Below are positions 1 through 6,123 of a stretch of DNA of 11,014 nt, piece by piece. Numbering within the stretch: position 1 is the stretch's first letter; the number at the start of each line of letters is the position of its first letter. Below the pieces are notes generated by a model, which saw only the letters and a program-made list of their open reading frames with translations, ran no database searches and had not been told where the DNA came from. The stretch lies in the NCBI GenBank assembly GCA_001513395.1, contig LFTP01000045.1:1-11014 (forward strand). The letters run 5' to 3'. Source of the stretch: Clostridia bacterium DTU080. Its GTDB lineage: Bacteria; Bacillota; Limnochordia; DTU080. The translations under genes were made by a program, and so were the position numbers.

Positions 1-837
1 GTATCCGTTGGCGGCGATCACCTCACGAGCCACGTCATCTACCTGCTTGCCCGTTCTACCGCATACGGCGGCGGCGATACCCGCCTTTTGCGCACGCAGT
101 ACGAGATCGTAGATCTCTTTTTGCTTGGCATCGACTGAGCCGATGGCCACCGTACGTGTGATGTCCGAGTGATACCCCTTCCAAACCGCACCGAAATCGA
201 CTGTGACCAACTCACCCCGTTGAATGAGCTTGTCGGTCGGCGCACCGTGCGGCAGTGCTCCCCGCGGCCCCGACACCACGATAGTGTCAAAAGCCAGTCG
301 CTCGGCACCGCCGTCACGCAAGAGACGCTCGAGTACAAGCGCTACCTGTCGTTCGCTGACTCCCGGACGAATATGCGGCAAAAGCTTTTCAAAGGCCTCG
401 TCCGCAATCGCTATGGCCTTGGCCATGAAGGCTAGCTCATCGACACTTTTGATGGCCCTGAGCTGCTCTATCCAGTCGTCAACCGCCACCCACTCGCATT
501 CCGGAATTTTGGCCTGCAGATTCTGCCAGGTTTTATGTACCACGTGTTCAGTCTCAAAACCTGCTCGTCTGGCCTCAATGCCACCGAGTACCTCACTAGC
601 GGTCCGGTAAAAATCCATGTATTCTATGATCTCAAACTCCGGTGCCTCATCCTTCGCCTGCGTCACGTAACGAGCATCGACGAGCAGAAAGGCACGCTCT
701 TGTCCGATGATGACACTACCCGCCGATCCGGAAAAGCCCGTAAGCCACCGCCGATTGGCCGAGGAGCTGACCAAAAGCGCATCCAGTTCGGCATCTGCCA
801 TCCGTGTCCGCACCTGTTCCAGTCTATGTAAAACCAC
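1..837 (-). CDS. pepQ: Xaa-Pro peptidase, M24 family (C-terminus cut by window edge)
   Basis: This is a metallopeptidase that releases residues next to proline (aminopeptidase P / prolidase type), in the cytoplasm. The frame is open through base 1, so only the first 279 codons are present. Residues 1-125 form a creatinase-type N-terminal domain. The M24 'pita-bread' domain starts near residue 130. Visible catalytic features are His197 in LPHGA and two metal ligands, Asp214 (TVDFG) and Asp225 (HSDITRT). The remaining His and Glu ligands would lie outside the window. I chose the GTG at 837 because AGGAGG sits six bases upstream and no in-frame ATG lies nearby. It starts 10 bases after the aroQ stop, so it is probably the next gene of the same operon. 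An aroQ-pepQ-efp order is common in Bacillota. Aminopeptidase P versus prolidase cannot be settled without the C-terminus. Confidence 0.9.
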   Translation of the reverse strand, partial: MVLHRLEQVRTRMADAELDALLVSSSANRRWLTGFSGSAGSVIIGQERAFLLVDARYVTQAKDEAPEFEIIEYMDFYRTASEVLGGIEARRAGFETEHVVHKTWQNLQAKIPECEWVAVDDWIEQLRAIKSVDELAFMAKAIAIADEAFEKLLPHIRPGVSERQVALVLERLLRDGGAERLAFDTIVVSGPRGALPHGAPTDKLIQRGELVTVDFGAVWKGYHSDITRTVAIGSVDAKQKEIYDLVLRAQKAGIAAAVCGRTGKQVDDVAREVIAANGY

Positions 838-847
838 CCGACCCCTC

Positions 848-1294
848 CTAGTCCGAGCTTTTCTGTCTTAACCTTTCAACAAGGGCCTGGAGAGCCAGGG
901 TGTAGCTCAGCGGGCCCAGACCGGCAATCTGCCCGATACATACAGGCGCGATCACCGAGGCGTGGCGAAAGGCTTCTCTGGTGTAAACGTTGGAGAGATG
1001 AACTTCGATGGCCGGCAGTCGCACCGCTGCCAAGGCATCGCGAAGGGCGATACTGGTGTGTGTCAGCGCCCCGGCATTGATCACAATACCGGCCGCCCAC
1101 TCCGCCGCCTGATGGATGGCATCGATCAGCACACCTTCGTGATTGCTCTGTTGGCACCGCACGTGAACGCCCAATTCGCCTGCTTTGTCGGCCAAGCGCC
1201 GGTTAATGTCATCAAGCGTAAGTGTGCCATAGATATCCACTTCACGGCTGCCGAGCAGATTGAGATTGGGACCATGAAGCACCAAAAACTCCAA
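848..1294 (-). CDS. aroQ: 3-dehydroquinate dehydratase, type II
   Basis: This enzyme removes water from 3-dehydroquinate to give 3-dehydroshikimate, the third step of the shikimate pathway, in the cytoplasm. Type II enzymes are small and dodecameric. The 148 residues match the usual length. The N-terminal HGPNLNLLG motif and the following DIYG carry the catalytic lid Asn, Arg and Tyr. The central INAGALTHTSIALRDA block holds the catalytic His, and EVHLSNVYTRE is the substrate-binding segment. The family usually has PGAY where this protein has AGAL. The start is TTG at 1294, with GGAAG seven bases upstream. A nearby ATG at 1297 is in another frame. The gene follows aroKB by 15 bases and precedes pepQ by 10, so it sits inside an aromatic operon. 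Confidence 0.96.
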   Translation of the reverse strand: MEFLVLHGPNLNLLGSREVDIYGTLTLDDINRRLADKAGELGVHVRCQQSNHEGVLIDAIHQAAEWAAGIVINAGALTHTSIALRDALAAVRLPAIEVHLSNVYTREAFRHASVIAPVCIGQIAGLGPLSYTLALQALVERLRQKSSD

Positions 1295-1309
1295 GTCATC
1301 ACTTCCTTA

Positions 1310-2929
1310 TCACAACCCGCGCTGCCATTCCAGGGCCTCGCGCAACTGGCTGCGTGACACCGCCGAACCCGTCGGCGCAGAGCCGAAGCGTTGGCTGAGG
1401 ACCATGCGTATCTGACCGGCTCTGACTTTTTTGTCATGCTCGACGGCCTGCAGCAGCTCGTCGATCGACACATGCGGGGCGCTGATCGGTAAACCGGCCC
1501 GTCTCAGAAGCGCTATCAAACGTTCCACATCGGCACCGGACCAACCTCCGACCATATGCGACAGGCGACCCGCTGTGACCATGCCGATGGCTACCGCCTC
1601 GCCATGGGTGTACTCAGTGTAACCCGTTACGCTTTCCAGAGCGTGGGCCACTGTATGACCGAAATTGAGGATCTCGCGCAGGCCCGTCTCTTTTTCATCG
1701 CTTTCCACAACAGCCCCTTTTATGACACACGACCGATAGACACAATGGCCCAGCGCGTTCGGATCGCGGTTGAGAATATCCTGAAGATGCTCTTCGACAA
1801 AACGGAACAGATCCTCTTCAGCCATCACACCGTGTTTGATCACTTCAGCCAGACCGGACAGAAGCTCACGCTCGGGCAGGCTGCACAACACATCGGTGTC
1901 TGCAATCACCGCCCGGGGCTGATAGAACGCTCCGACCAGGTTCTTCCCTTGTTTGAGATTGACGGCCACTTTTCCGCCCACACTGGCATCAACCTGGGCC
2001 AGAAGAGTCGTCGGGATCTGCAGCCACGGAATACCGCGCATGTAAGTGGCAGCCGTCAGACCTGCGATGTCACCGGTCACACCGCCTCCTAAAGCAACGA
2101 TGAGACCGTCGCGGGACAAACCTGCGCTCACACAAGCCTCATACAACGATTCCAGAGTCTGAAGGTTCTTAAACTCTTCTCCGGCTGGGATGACCACCTG
2201 ACGAACATGGCAACCGCCCCGCCGCAAAGCGGCCATAGCACGCTCGGCGTACAATGGGGCGACATTGCTGTCGGTGATCAAAAGGCCTTGTCCGGGCAGG
2301 CAGGGCACGAGTTCGGGAAAGCACTCTAAGAGATTTGATCCCACGTGCACCGTATAGCCGTCATGCCCGGCGTCAATCTTAACCTGCCGCGCGGCTGCCT
2401 CTCCCCGTCTTTTGAACTTCCAGTGACCCTGGATGATCTTCGCCAGACGCTCAGGCGAATCATCCGCTCTGACCACCAAGTGAGCCTGTGCATATTGCGG
2501 CATGCGGGATTCATAGAGCCGACGAACGCGATCTTGACTGACCTCAACCAACAGCGGTCGATTGCCTTCGCTTCGTGCTCTGGCCAGCAGTACTTCCAAG
2601 GGAGCCGCCAGCCAGACGACTAAGTTGTCCCTCAAAAGCACGGATAAAGTCTCTGGATCGGCAAGCGCTCCTCCACCCGTGGCAATAACCCGACCGCTTT
2701 CCCGGGCCACCTCTTGCACCACCTCAGCCTCCACACGGCGGAAATACGGCTCACCCTGCTCGGCGAAGATCTGCGGGATACTCATGCCCACACGTTCCAC
2801 GATCAGAGTGTCGGTGTCACAAAAAGGCATACCCAACGCGTCGGATAGAAGACGGCCGACCGTGCTCTTGCCCGCTCCCATGAAGCCAACCAAAACGAGA
2901 TTATGCAATGATCGACCGCAACTAGGCAT
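1310..2929 (-). CDS. aroKB: Fused shikimate kinase / 3-dehydroquinate synthase
   Basis: This is one 539-residue polypeptide with two shikimate-pathway activities. Residues 1-175 are shikimate kinase, which phosphorylates shikimate with ATP. They contain a P-loop GFMGAGKST (15-23), Asp38/Asp40 in the substrate site, Arg64/Arg65, GGG at 85-87 and the lid Arg124. From about residue 182 it is 3-dehydroquinate synthase, an NAD- and zinc-dependent enzyme acting on DAHP. This part shows GGGVTGDIAG, the PTTLLAQVDASVGGK block, and zinc-ligand motifs in AEVIKHG, NFGHTVAHALE and THGEAV. No stop or start site separates the halves. The ATG at 2929 overlaps the aroC stop by 8 bases (ATGCCTAG), which suggests translational coupling. 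A longer in-frame extension to 3031 lies inside aroC and is not family-like, so I rejected it. AroK-AroB fusions are known in some bacteria, including Thermotoga. Confidence 0.95.
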   Translation of the reverse strand: MPSCGRSLHNLVLVGFMGAGKSTVGRLLSDALGMPFCDTDTLIVERVGMSIPQIFAEQGEPYFRRVEAEVVQEVARESGRVIATGGGALADPETLSVLLRDNLVVWLAAPLEVLLARARSEGNRPLLVEVSQDRVRRLYESRMPQYAQAHLVVRADDSPERLAKIIQGHWKFKRRGEAAARQVKIDAGHDGYTVHVGSNLLECFPELVPCLPGQGLLITDSNVAPLYAERAMAALRRGGCHVRQVVIPAGEEFKNLQTLESLYEACVSAGLSRDGLIVALGGGVTGDIAGLTAATYMRGIPWLQIPTTLLAQVDASVGGKVAVNLKQGKNLVGAFYQPRAVIADTDVLCSLPERELLSGLAEVIKHGVMAEEDLFRFVEEHLQDILNRDPNALGHCVYRSCVIKGAVVESDEKETGLREILNFGHTVAHALESVTGYTEYTHGEAVAIGMVTAGRLSHMVGGWSGADVERLIALLRRAGLPISAPHVSIDELLQAVEHDKKVRAGQIRMVLSQRFGSAPTGSAVSRSQLREALEWQRGL

Positions 2930-4076
2930 GGCGCAACCCGTCCAAATATGTGCATAGGTTTCTGCGCAGCTCATCGAGACTGTCGCCGCCGAATTTCTCC
3001 AACAGAGCCCGACCCACCTCAAAGGCCACAACGGCTTCGCCGACTACCGATGCCGCCGGCACCGCACATATATCTGAGCGCTCTATGGCCGCCAACCGGC
3101 GCTCCTTGGTATCGATATCCACGCTGGGTAAGGGCTTATACAAGGTGGCAATCGGTTTCATGGCCGCCCGCACCACAATCGGCTCTCCGTTGGTCATACC
3201 GCCTTCAAGGCCGCCGGCATGATTCGAGAGCCGAACATACTGCCCTCGTTCATAGGCGATCGGATCATGAACCTGAGAACCCGGCCGACGCGCCGCCTCA
3301 AAACCCAGTCCGATCTCCACGCCTTTTATCGCCTGGACACTCATGAGGGCCCTGGCCAGTCTGCCATCCAGGCGTTCATCCCACTGACTGAAACTCCCAA
3401 GACCGGGAGGCACCCCGGTTACCATGACCTCAAAGATGCCGCCCAAAGTATCTCCCGCTTCCTTGGCCGCATCGATGGCCGCCCGCATGCGCACGACCGC
3501 ATCCGGATCGGCGCACCGGACGTCGTTTTTCTCGGCCATGGCAGCGAGTTCATCCGGTGGCAGCATCGGTACTGAAGCGTTCACGTCACCGATGCTCAAA
3601 ACATGACTGTAAACGAAAACATTCAGTTCGCGCAAAAGAGAACGCACCGCCGCCCCAGCAGCCACCCTGGCTGCGGTCTCCCGGGCACTGGCGCGCTCCA
3701 GGACATTACGGATATCGCGGTGGCCGTACTTGAAGATCCCGGCTAAATCCGCATGACCCGGACGCGGACAGGTCACACGTTCACACGAAGCATCATTTGG
3801 AGCCGGATCCATGCATTGCCGCCAATTCTCCCAGTCCTTATTCTCGATCAGAAACGTGATAGGAGTTCCCAGGCTGTAGCCACCTCGAATACCGGACAGA
3901 ATGCGCACCCGATCGGACTCTATACGCATCCGGCCGCCCCGCCCGTAGCCGCACTGGCGTCGCTGCAACTCGTGATTGATATCCTCAGCCAGGATTCTGA
4001 CTCCGGCCGGCATACCGGCGACAATCGTCGTCAGTGCCGGACCGTGCGATTCACCGGCAGTCATATAGCGTAACAT
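2922..4076 (-). CDS. aroC: Chorismate synthase
   Basis: This enzyme converts EPSP to chorismate using reduced FMN, the last common step of aromatic amino acid synthesis, in the cytoplasm. The 384 residues match the Bacillota form of the family. Motifs in order are GESHGPAL at the N-terminus with the catalytic His11, the RRQCGYGRGGRM phosphate-binding stretch, RPGHADLAG followed by KYGHRDIRNVLERASARET in the centre, the GGLEGGMTNG loop, and the C-terminal PAASVVGEA segment. The ATG at 4076 has GGAGG seven bases upstream. It starts 18 bases after the yqeH stop and ends overlapping aroKB by 8 bases. I see nothing abnormal in it. Confidence 0.97.
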   Translation of the reverse strand: MLRYMTAGESHGPALTTIVAGMPAGVRILAEDINHELQRRQCGYGRGGRMRIESDRVRILSGIRGGYSLGTPITFLIENKDWENWRQCMDPAPNDASCERVTCPRPGHADLAGIFKYGHRDIRNVLERASARETAARVAAGAAVRSLLRELNVFVYSHVLSIGDVNASVPMLPPDELAAMAEKNDVRCADPDAVVRMRAAIDAAKEAGDTLGGIFEVMVTGVPPGLGSFSQWDERLDGRLARALMSVQAIKGVEIGLGFEAARRPGSQVHDPIAYERGQYVRLSNHAGGLEGGMTNGEPIVVRAAMKPIATLYKPLPSVDIDTKERRLAAIERSDICAVPAASVVGEAVVAFEVGRALLEKFGGDSLDELRRNLCTYLDGLRHA

Positions 4077-4094
4077 TCTGCCACCTCCGGAGTC

Positions 4095-4601
4095 TCACTT
4101 GCCAGCGACCAACCGAGGACGCCGAGAGACATGAACACCGGCCGGTACTATCACTCGAAAGACAACGGTCGCCCGGCGCACCGTGAGCCAACCTAAACCA
4201 TGGAAGGCCAGATCATGAGCGGGTGAGATCTCCAGCTCCGCCTCTTCCCACCCTCGATCTTGCAGCTGTTGCCGACATGCGGAACACACGCAAAACTCCC
4301 AGGTTTCCGATGAATGAGGCTCCAACATCCGCGCCACGGCTGATTCCGAGCTGCGATGGACGGGTACGCCGGGCGGCATATAGCTAAACACCCATGCATT
4401 GTGCCCCTGTGAGCGAGCCTCACCAACGATAACCGCAGCCAATCCTCCGAAGACCAGCGCTTGTCTGCGACGCAACCTGAATCGCCTCGGTCGCAACGCT
4501 TTCAACGGCACCAGCAGCCGTTCACATTCAGCACAGAGTCGGTCGACGCAACGCCCTCGATTCGGTACGCTGTCTATTTCGATCAACTTAATATCAGACA
4601 T
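4095..4601 (-). CDS. yqeH: YqeH-like GTPase, C-terminal part (separate frame)
   Basis: This is the C-terminal part of a YqeH-type circularly permuted GTPase, a family that helps 30S ribosome assembly. Relative to YqeH, the DRLCAECERLLVP segment is followed by FGGLA, the VHRS...EPHSSE helix matches the family's HRTK...H segment, and GLGW at 135-138 begins the C-terminal strand block. It lies +1 relative to the upstream GTPase half. Two readings are possible. A frameshift may have broken one gene. Alternatively this part may start on its own at the ATG at 4601, which overlaps the upstream stop (ATGTCTGA) and has AAGGCGG nine bases upstream. A TTG at 4610 is also in frame. The segment has five cysteines, C18, C23xxC26, C104, C106 and C109, which may bind a metal (inference). 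Family assignment is firm; its status as an independent gene is not. Confidence 0.75.
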   Translation of the reverse strand: MSDIKLIEIDSVPNRGRCVDRLCAECERLLVPLKALRPRRFRLRRRQALVFGGLAAVIVGEARSQGHNAWVFSYMPPGVPVHRSSESAVARMLEPHSSETWEFCVCSACRQQLQDRGWEEAELEISPAHDLAFHGLGWLTVRRATVVFRVIVPAGVHVSRRPRLVAGK

Positions 4602-5085
4602 GACGGGCAACCGCCTTTTTTCTTCGTCTGCCGCTGCGTCGGGCCGCTCTTTTTTTGGATCCGCTCCGTCGCTCCCCGGCAGAAGACAGAGCTTGCAAGA
4701 GAGTGCTTTTACCCACCCGGTCGGCGCCCACTATGGCTACCGTGTCGTCCGGCGAATTGATCTCCCGCCTGATCATTTCCCACAGAGCAACAATCCCTGT
4801 ACCTTCCAAAGCACTGACCACAGCGACTCCGATATGAGCTATATGTTCTTCCTCCAGTCTCTTGGTTAACCACGCCGACACGTCAGAGCGCGATCTCGAC
4901 GGAAGAAGATCGACCTTGTTCGCCACCACGATCAGGCGTGAGCCGCATCGCAAGGCCAATCGCCTGCTGAAACTACCTTCGAAATCCAGGATATCGGTTA
5001 CCAGCAAAACCAGATCGGCTTCCGAAAGCCGCTGAATGTCCAGCTCCTCCTTCCTATCTCCCCGGAGCTGATGCCCTGCCTCCAT
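4594..5085 (-). CDS. yqeH: YqeH-like circularly permuted GTPase, N-terminal part
   Basis: This is the nucleotide-binding half of a YqeH-type GTPase. The motif order is permuted as expected: a TDILDFEGSF segment, G4 NKVD (56-59), G5 SAL (91-93), then G1 GADRVGKS (120-127). The usual N-terminal zinc ribbon (CxGC...CxRC) is missing. A stop lies seven codons upstream of the ATG at 5085, so it cannot be recovered in this frame. The ATG has GAGGAAGGG eight bases upstream and overlaps the end of yqeG by 32 bases. After residue 145 the frame turns arginine-rich and stops. The +1 frame instead continues into the YqeH C-terminus. Removing one A from the A7 run at 4650-4656 would join them into a protein of about 329 residues, against about 366 in Bacillus subtilis. 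No PGTT (G2) or canonical DTPG (G3) is seen in either reading. Confidence 0.8.
   Translation of the reverse strand: MEAGHQLRGDRKEELDIQRLSEADLVLLVTDILDFEGSFSRRLALRCGSRLIVVANKVDLLPSRSRSDVSAWLTKRLEEEHIAHIGVAVVSALEGTGIVALWEMIRREINSPDDTVAIVGADRVGKSTLLQALSSAGERRSGSKKRAARRSGRRRKKAVARHV
4650..4656 (-). other. A7 run, likely frameshift point in yqeH
   Basis: The minus strand reads seven A residues here. Six more A residues lie at 4616-4621. Loss of one base at the A7 run turns GSKKRAARR into GSKKERPDAAADEE and keeps the frame open to the YqeH C-terminal stop at 4095. The run could reflect a base-calling error, a real mutation or RNA polymerase slippage. A7 is shorter than the tracts usually linked to efficient slippage. 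Confidence 0.5.
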
Positions 5086-5587
5086 GGAGCAGACCCTTCC
5101 TCTTCAGCCACGCCAACACTCGCCTTTCCAAACGTCGCATGATCTTGGTTGTACAAAGCTCATTCTTGCTGATAGGCTGAATCAAAATGGTGTGAACGCC
5201 GACTCGGTTGCCTCCTAAAATATCGGTGAAGATTTGATCGCCGATGACGACCGCCTCTTCGGGTGCCAGGCCCAGCAACCGCAAAGCTTGCTTGAAGGGA
5301 CGTTTACGAGGCTTGACCGCATTGGAAATGGCGGGAATACCCAGTGAGTGCGCTACCGAGCGGACACGCTCCTCTAAAGCGTTGGAAGTGATGCACAGAG
5401 AAAAACCGCGCTCACGGGCTTTGGCCACCCATTCGCGCACCTGCGCCGACATCTCCTCCGAATCCCAGCCCATAAGGGTGTTATCCAGATCAACGATGAG
5501 CCCCTTGATCCCTCTGTCAGCCAGGTCCTCCAAATCTATATCAAGTACGGACTTGGCCACCTGGTCAGGACAGAGTATCATCAACAC
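5054..5587 (-). CDS. yqeG: YqeG-family HAD-type phosphatase
   Basis: This is a HAD-superfamily (IIIA) phosphatase of the YqeG family, cytoplasmic, with unknown physiological substrate. Its 177 residues match the family. HAD motif I is DLDNTL with Asp33 and Asp35, motif II is the Ser of ITSN, the motif III Lys is in KPRKRP, and motif IV is GDQIFTDILGGNR. The GTG at 5587 has a long purine Shine-Dalgarno (GGAGGAGGAG, 5594-5603) six bases upstream. It places CPDQVAKS at exactly the position that LPDQHVKS has in B. subtilis YqeG. An ATG two codons later is a weaker choice. The frame stays open upstream to an ATG at 5755, adding 56 unusual but coding-like residues (see the separate entry). yqeH overlaps its 3' end by 32 bases, as in many Bacillota. 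Confidence 0.9.
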   Translation of the reverse strand: MLMILCPDQVAKSVLDIDLEDLADRGIKGLIVDLDNTLMGWDSEEMSAQVREWVAKARERGFSLCITSNALEERVRSVAHSLGIPAISNAVKPRKRPFKQALRLLGLAPEEAVVIGDQIFTDILGGNRVGVHTILIQPISKNELCTTKIMRRLERRVLAWLKRKGLLHGGRASAPGR

Positions 5588-5755
5588 CTCGCTCTCCTCC
5601 TCCAAGCACCATGGATAGTGCACGCCCGCCGAATCACGCATGTACGAGTCCGATATCTCGATTACGGATGAGCGGCGGAACAGTATTTTCAAGCCGTAGA
5701 CGCCGTATGGGCCGTAACCGGGGATGCGGCGACAATCCGGCCTATTCCTGCACAT
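5588..5755 (-). other. Open frame in phase with yqeG, coding-like, unrecognised
   Basis: From the ATG at 5755 the frame runs without a stop into yqeG. It encodes a segment with C-x5-C near the start, a Gly/Tyr-rich PGYGPYGVYG, and a DSYMRDSAGVHYPWC stretch. By hand count about three quarters of its third codon positions are G or C, at least as high as in yqeG itself, which supports real coding use. The ATG has no visible Shine-Dalgarno. It may be an N-terminal extension of YqeG, or the body of a protein that begins in the small ORF at 5819 in the neighbouring frame. I do not recognise the family. Confidence 0.35.
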
Positions 5756-5819
5756 CGGTCAGGATCTGCACGTCTTGCGGCGCAGTCTGGTCATCGTCGA
5801 TGTTGGCCCGCGCTTTCAC
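5742..5819 (-). CDS. Possible 25-residue ORF upstream of yqeG
   Basis: A GTG at 5819 opens a 25-codon, acidic, hydrophilic frame ending ILTDVQE-stop. GGTGAG lies four bases upstream as a possible ribosome site. By hand count about 76% of its third codon positions are G or C, which looks coding-like. It overlaps the ATG of the yqeG-phase frame at 5755 by 14 bases. It could be a leader peptide, or the start of a longer protein whose remainder is in the +1 frame (5742-5588 and onward into yqeG). There is no membrane segment and no recognised motif. The ribosome site lies in the 3' arm of the 9-bp helix described at 5822-5888, so its translation may be gated by RNA folding. Confidence 0.3.
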   Translation of the reverse strand: MKARANIDDDQTAPQDVQILTDVQE

Positions 5820-5821
5820 TA

Positions 5822-5899
5822 ATCTCACCGCCGGTTACCCGTTCCGCGCCCTGCGATAGTCTGTCGCAGAACCCGAATTCGGTGAGATGTATGTCACCG
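5822..5899 (-). promoter_or_regulatory. Candidate structured leader with alternative pairing
   Basis: On the minus strand ATCTCACCG (5888-5880) is a perfect 9-base complement of CGGTGAGAT (5830-5822). The 49-nt interval holds a 6-bp hairpin, CTGCGA/TCGCAG (5869-5864 with 5856-5851). The same TCACCG can instead pair with CGGTGA at 5899-5894 across an 8-nt loop, and another CGGTGAG occurs at 5919-5913. The two folds exclude each other. The longer helix covers the GGTGAG that serves the GTG at 5819. I do not recognise a known riboswitch, T-box or structural RNA class. Function is inference from pairing alone. Confidence 0.35.
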
Positions 5900-6025
5900 G
5901 CTCATAGCACAACTCACCGTCAAGCAAACTCAGGCCGGTTCGGCTTGCGGCCGGCGATCGTCCAAAAGCATGAGATTGAGCCAATCAAGGGCCTACGTGA
6001 CGTGTCAGAAAGATATACGCCACTT
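5900..6025 (-). other. Upstream leader segment, no gene seen
   Basis: This stretch lies between the promoter and the alternative-pairing element. One frame is open from a TTG at 5984 to a TAA at 5835 (49 codons), but it lacks a convincing ribosome site, has no ATG, and its third positions show near-average GC, so I do not call it. A small hairpin GCCGG/CCGGC (5955-5951 with 5938-5934) is visible. It is most likely untranslated leader RNA. Confidence 0.4.
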
Positions 6026-6055
6026 ATTATAGCACAGAATGCACATTCTCAGTGC
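6026..6055 (-). promoter_or_regulatory. Extended -10 promoter for the yqeG-aro operon
   Basis: The minus strand has TGCTATAAT (6034-6026), a perfect TATAAT preceded by the TGn of an extended -10 element. No good TTGACA lies at 16-18 bp spacing; the nearest hexamer resembles CACTGA. It sits directly after the sigK terminator and faces yqeG, as a housekeeping promoter starting a new operon should. Confidence 0.6.
6036..6049. promoter_or_regulatory. Palindrome AGAATG-N2-CATTCT overlapping the promoter
   Basis: A perfect 6-bp inverted repeat with a 2-bp centre lies just upstream of the extended -10 box, within the spacer region. That is a typical place for a repressor to act. The core GAAT-N4-ATTC resembles, but does not match, the Gram-positive LexA box GAAC-N4-GTTC. 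The binding protein is unknown. Confidence 0.35.
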
Positions 6056-6062
6056 ACTCTTC

Positions 6063-6104
6063 AAAAACGCGGCAGGCCGGTGCCAACGCTTTAGGCACCG
6101 GCCT
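6063..6104 (-). terminator. Stem-loop terminator after sigK
   Basis: AGGCCGGTGCC (6104-6094) pairs perfectly with GGCACCGGCCT (6084-6074) around a 9-nt loop on the minus strand. TTTTT follows at 6067-6063 after six bases. The stem is strong and starts 20 bases after the sigK stop. The 6-nt gap before the U-run makes it less than ideal but still a credible intrinsic terminator separating the two operons. Confidence 0.75.
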
Positions 6105-6123
6105 TGAAGCTCACAGGCCGAAT

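Noticed and set aside
2930..3031. 34-codon N-terminal extension of AroKB
   Set aside because: It lies wholly inside the aroC 3' end in another frame. Shikimate kinases begin shortly before the P-loop, as with the ATG at 2929.
5835..5984. Minus-strand 49-codon frame from a TTG
   Set aside because: No convincing Shine-Dalgarno, no ATG, near-average GC at third positions, and it overlaps the RNA pairing element. Better seen as leader RNA.
5880..6060. Known structural RNA (6S, RNase P, tmRNA, T-box, common riboswitches)
   Set aside because: I looked for conserved motifs of these classes and found none. A covariance-model search would be needed to be certain.
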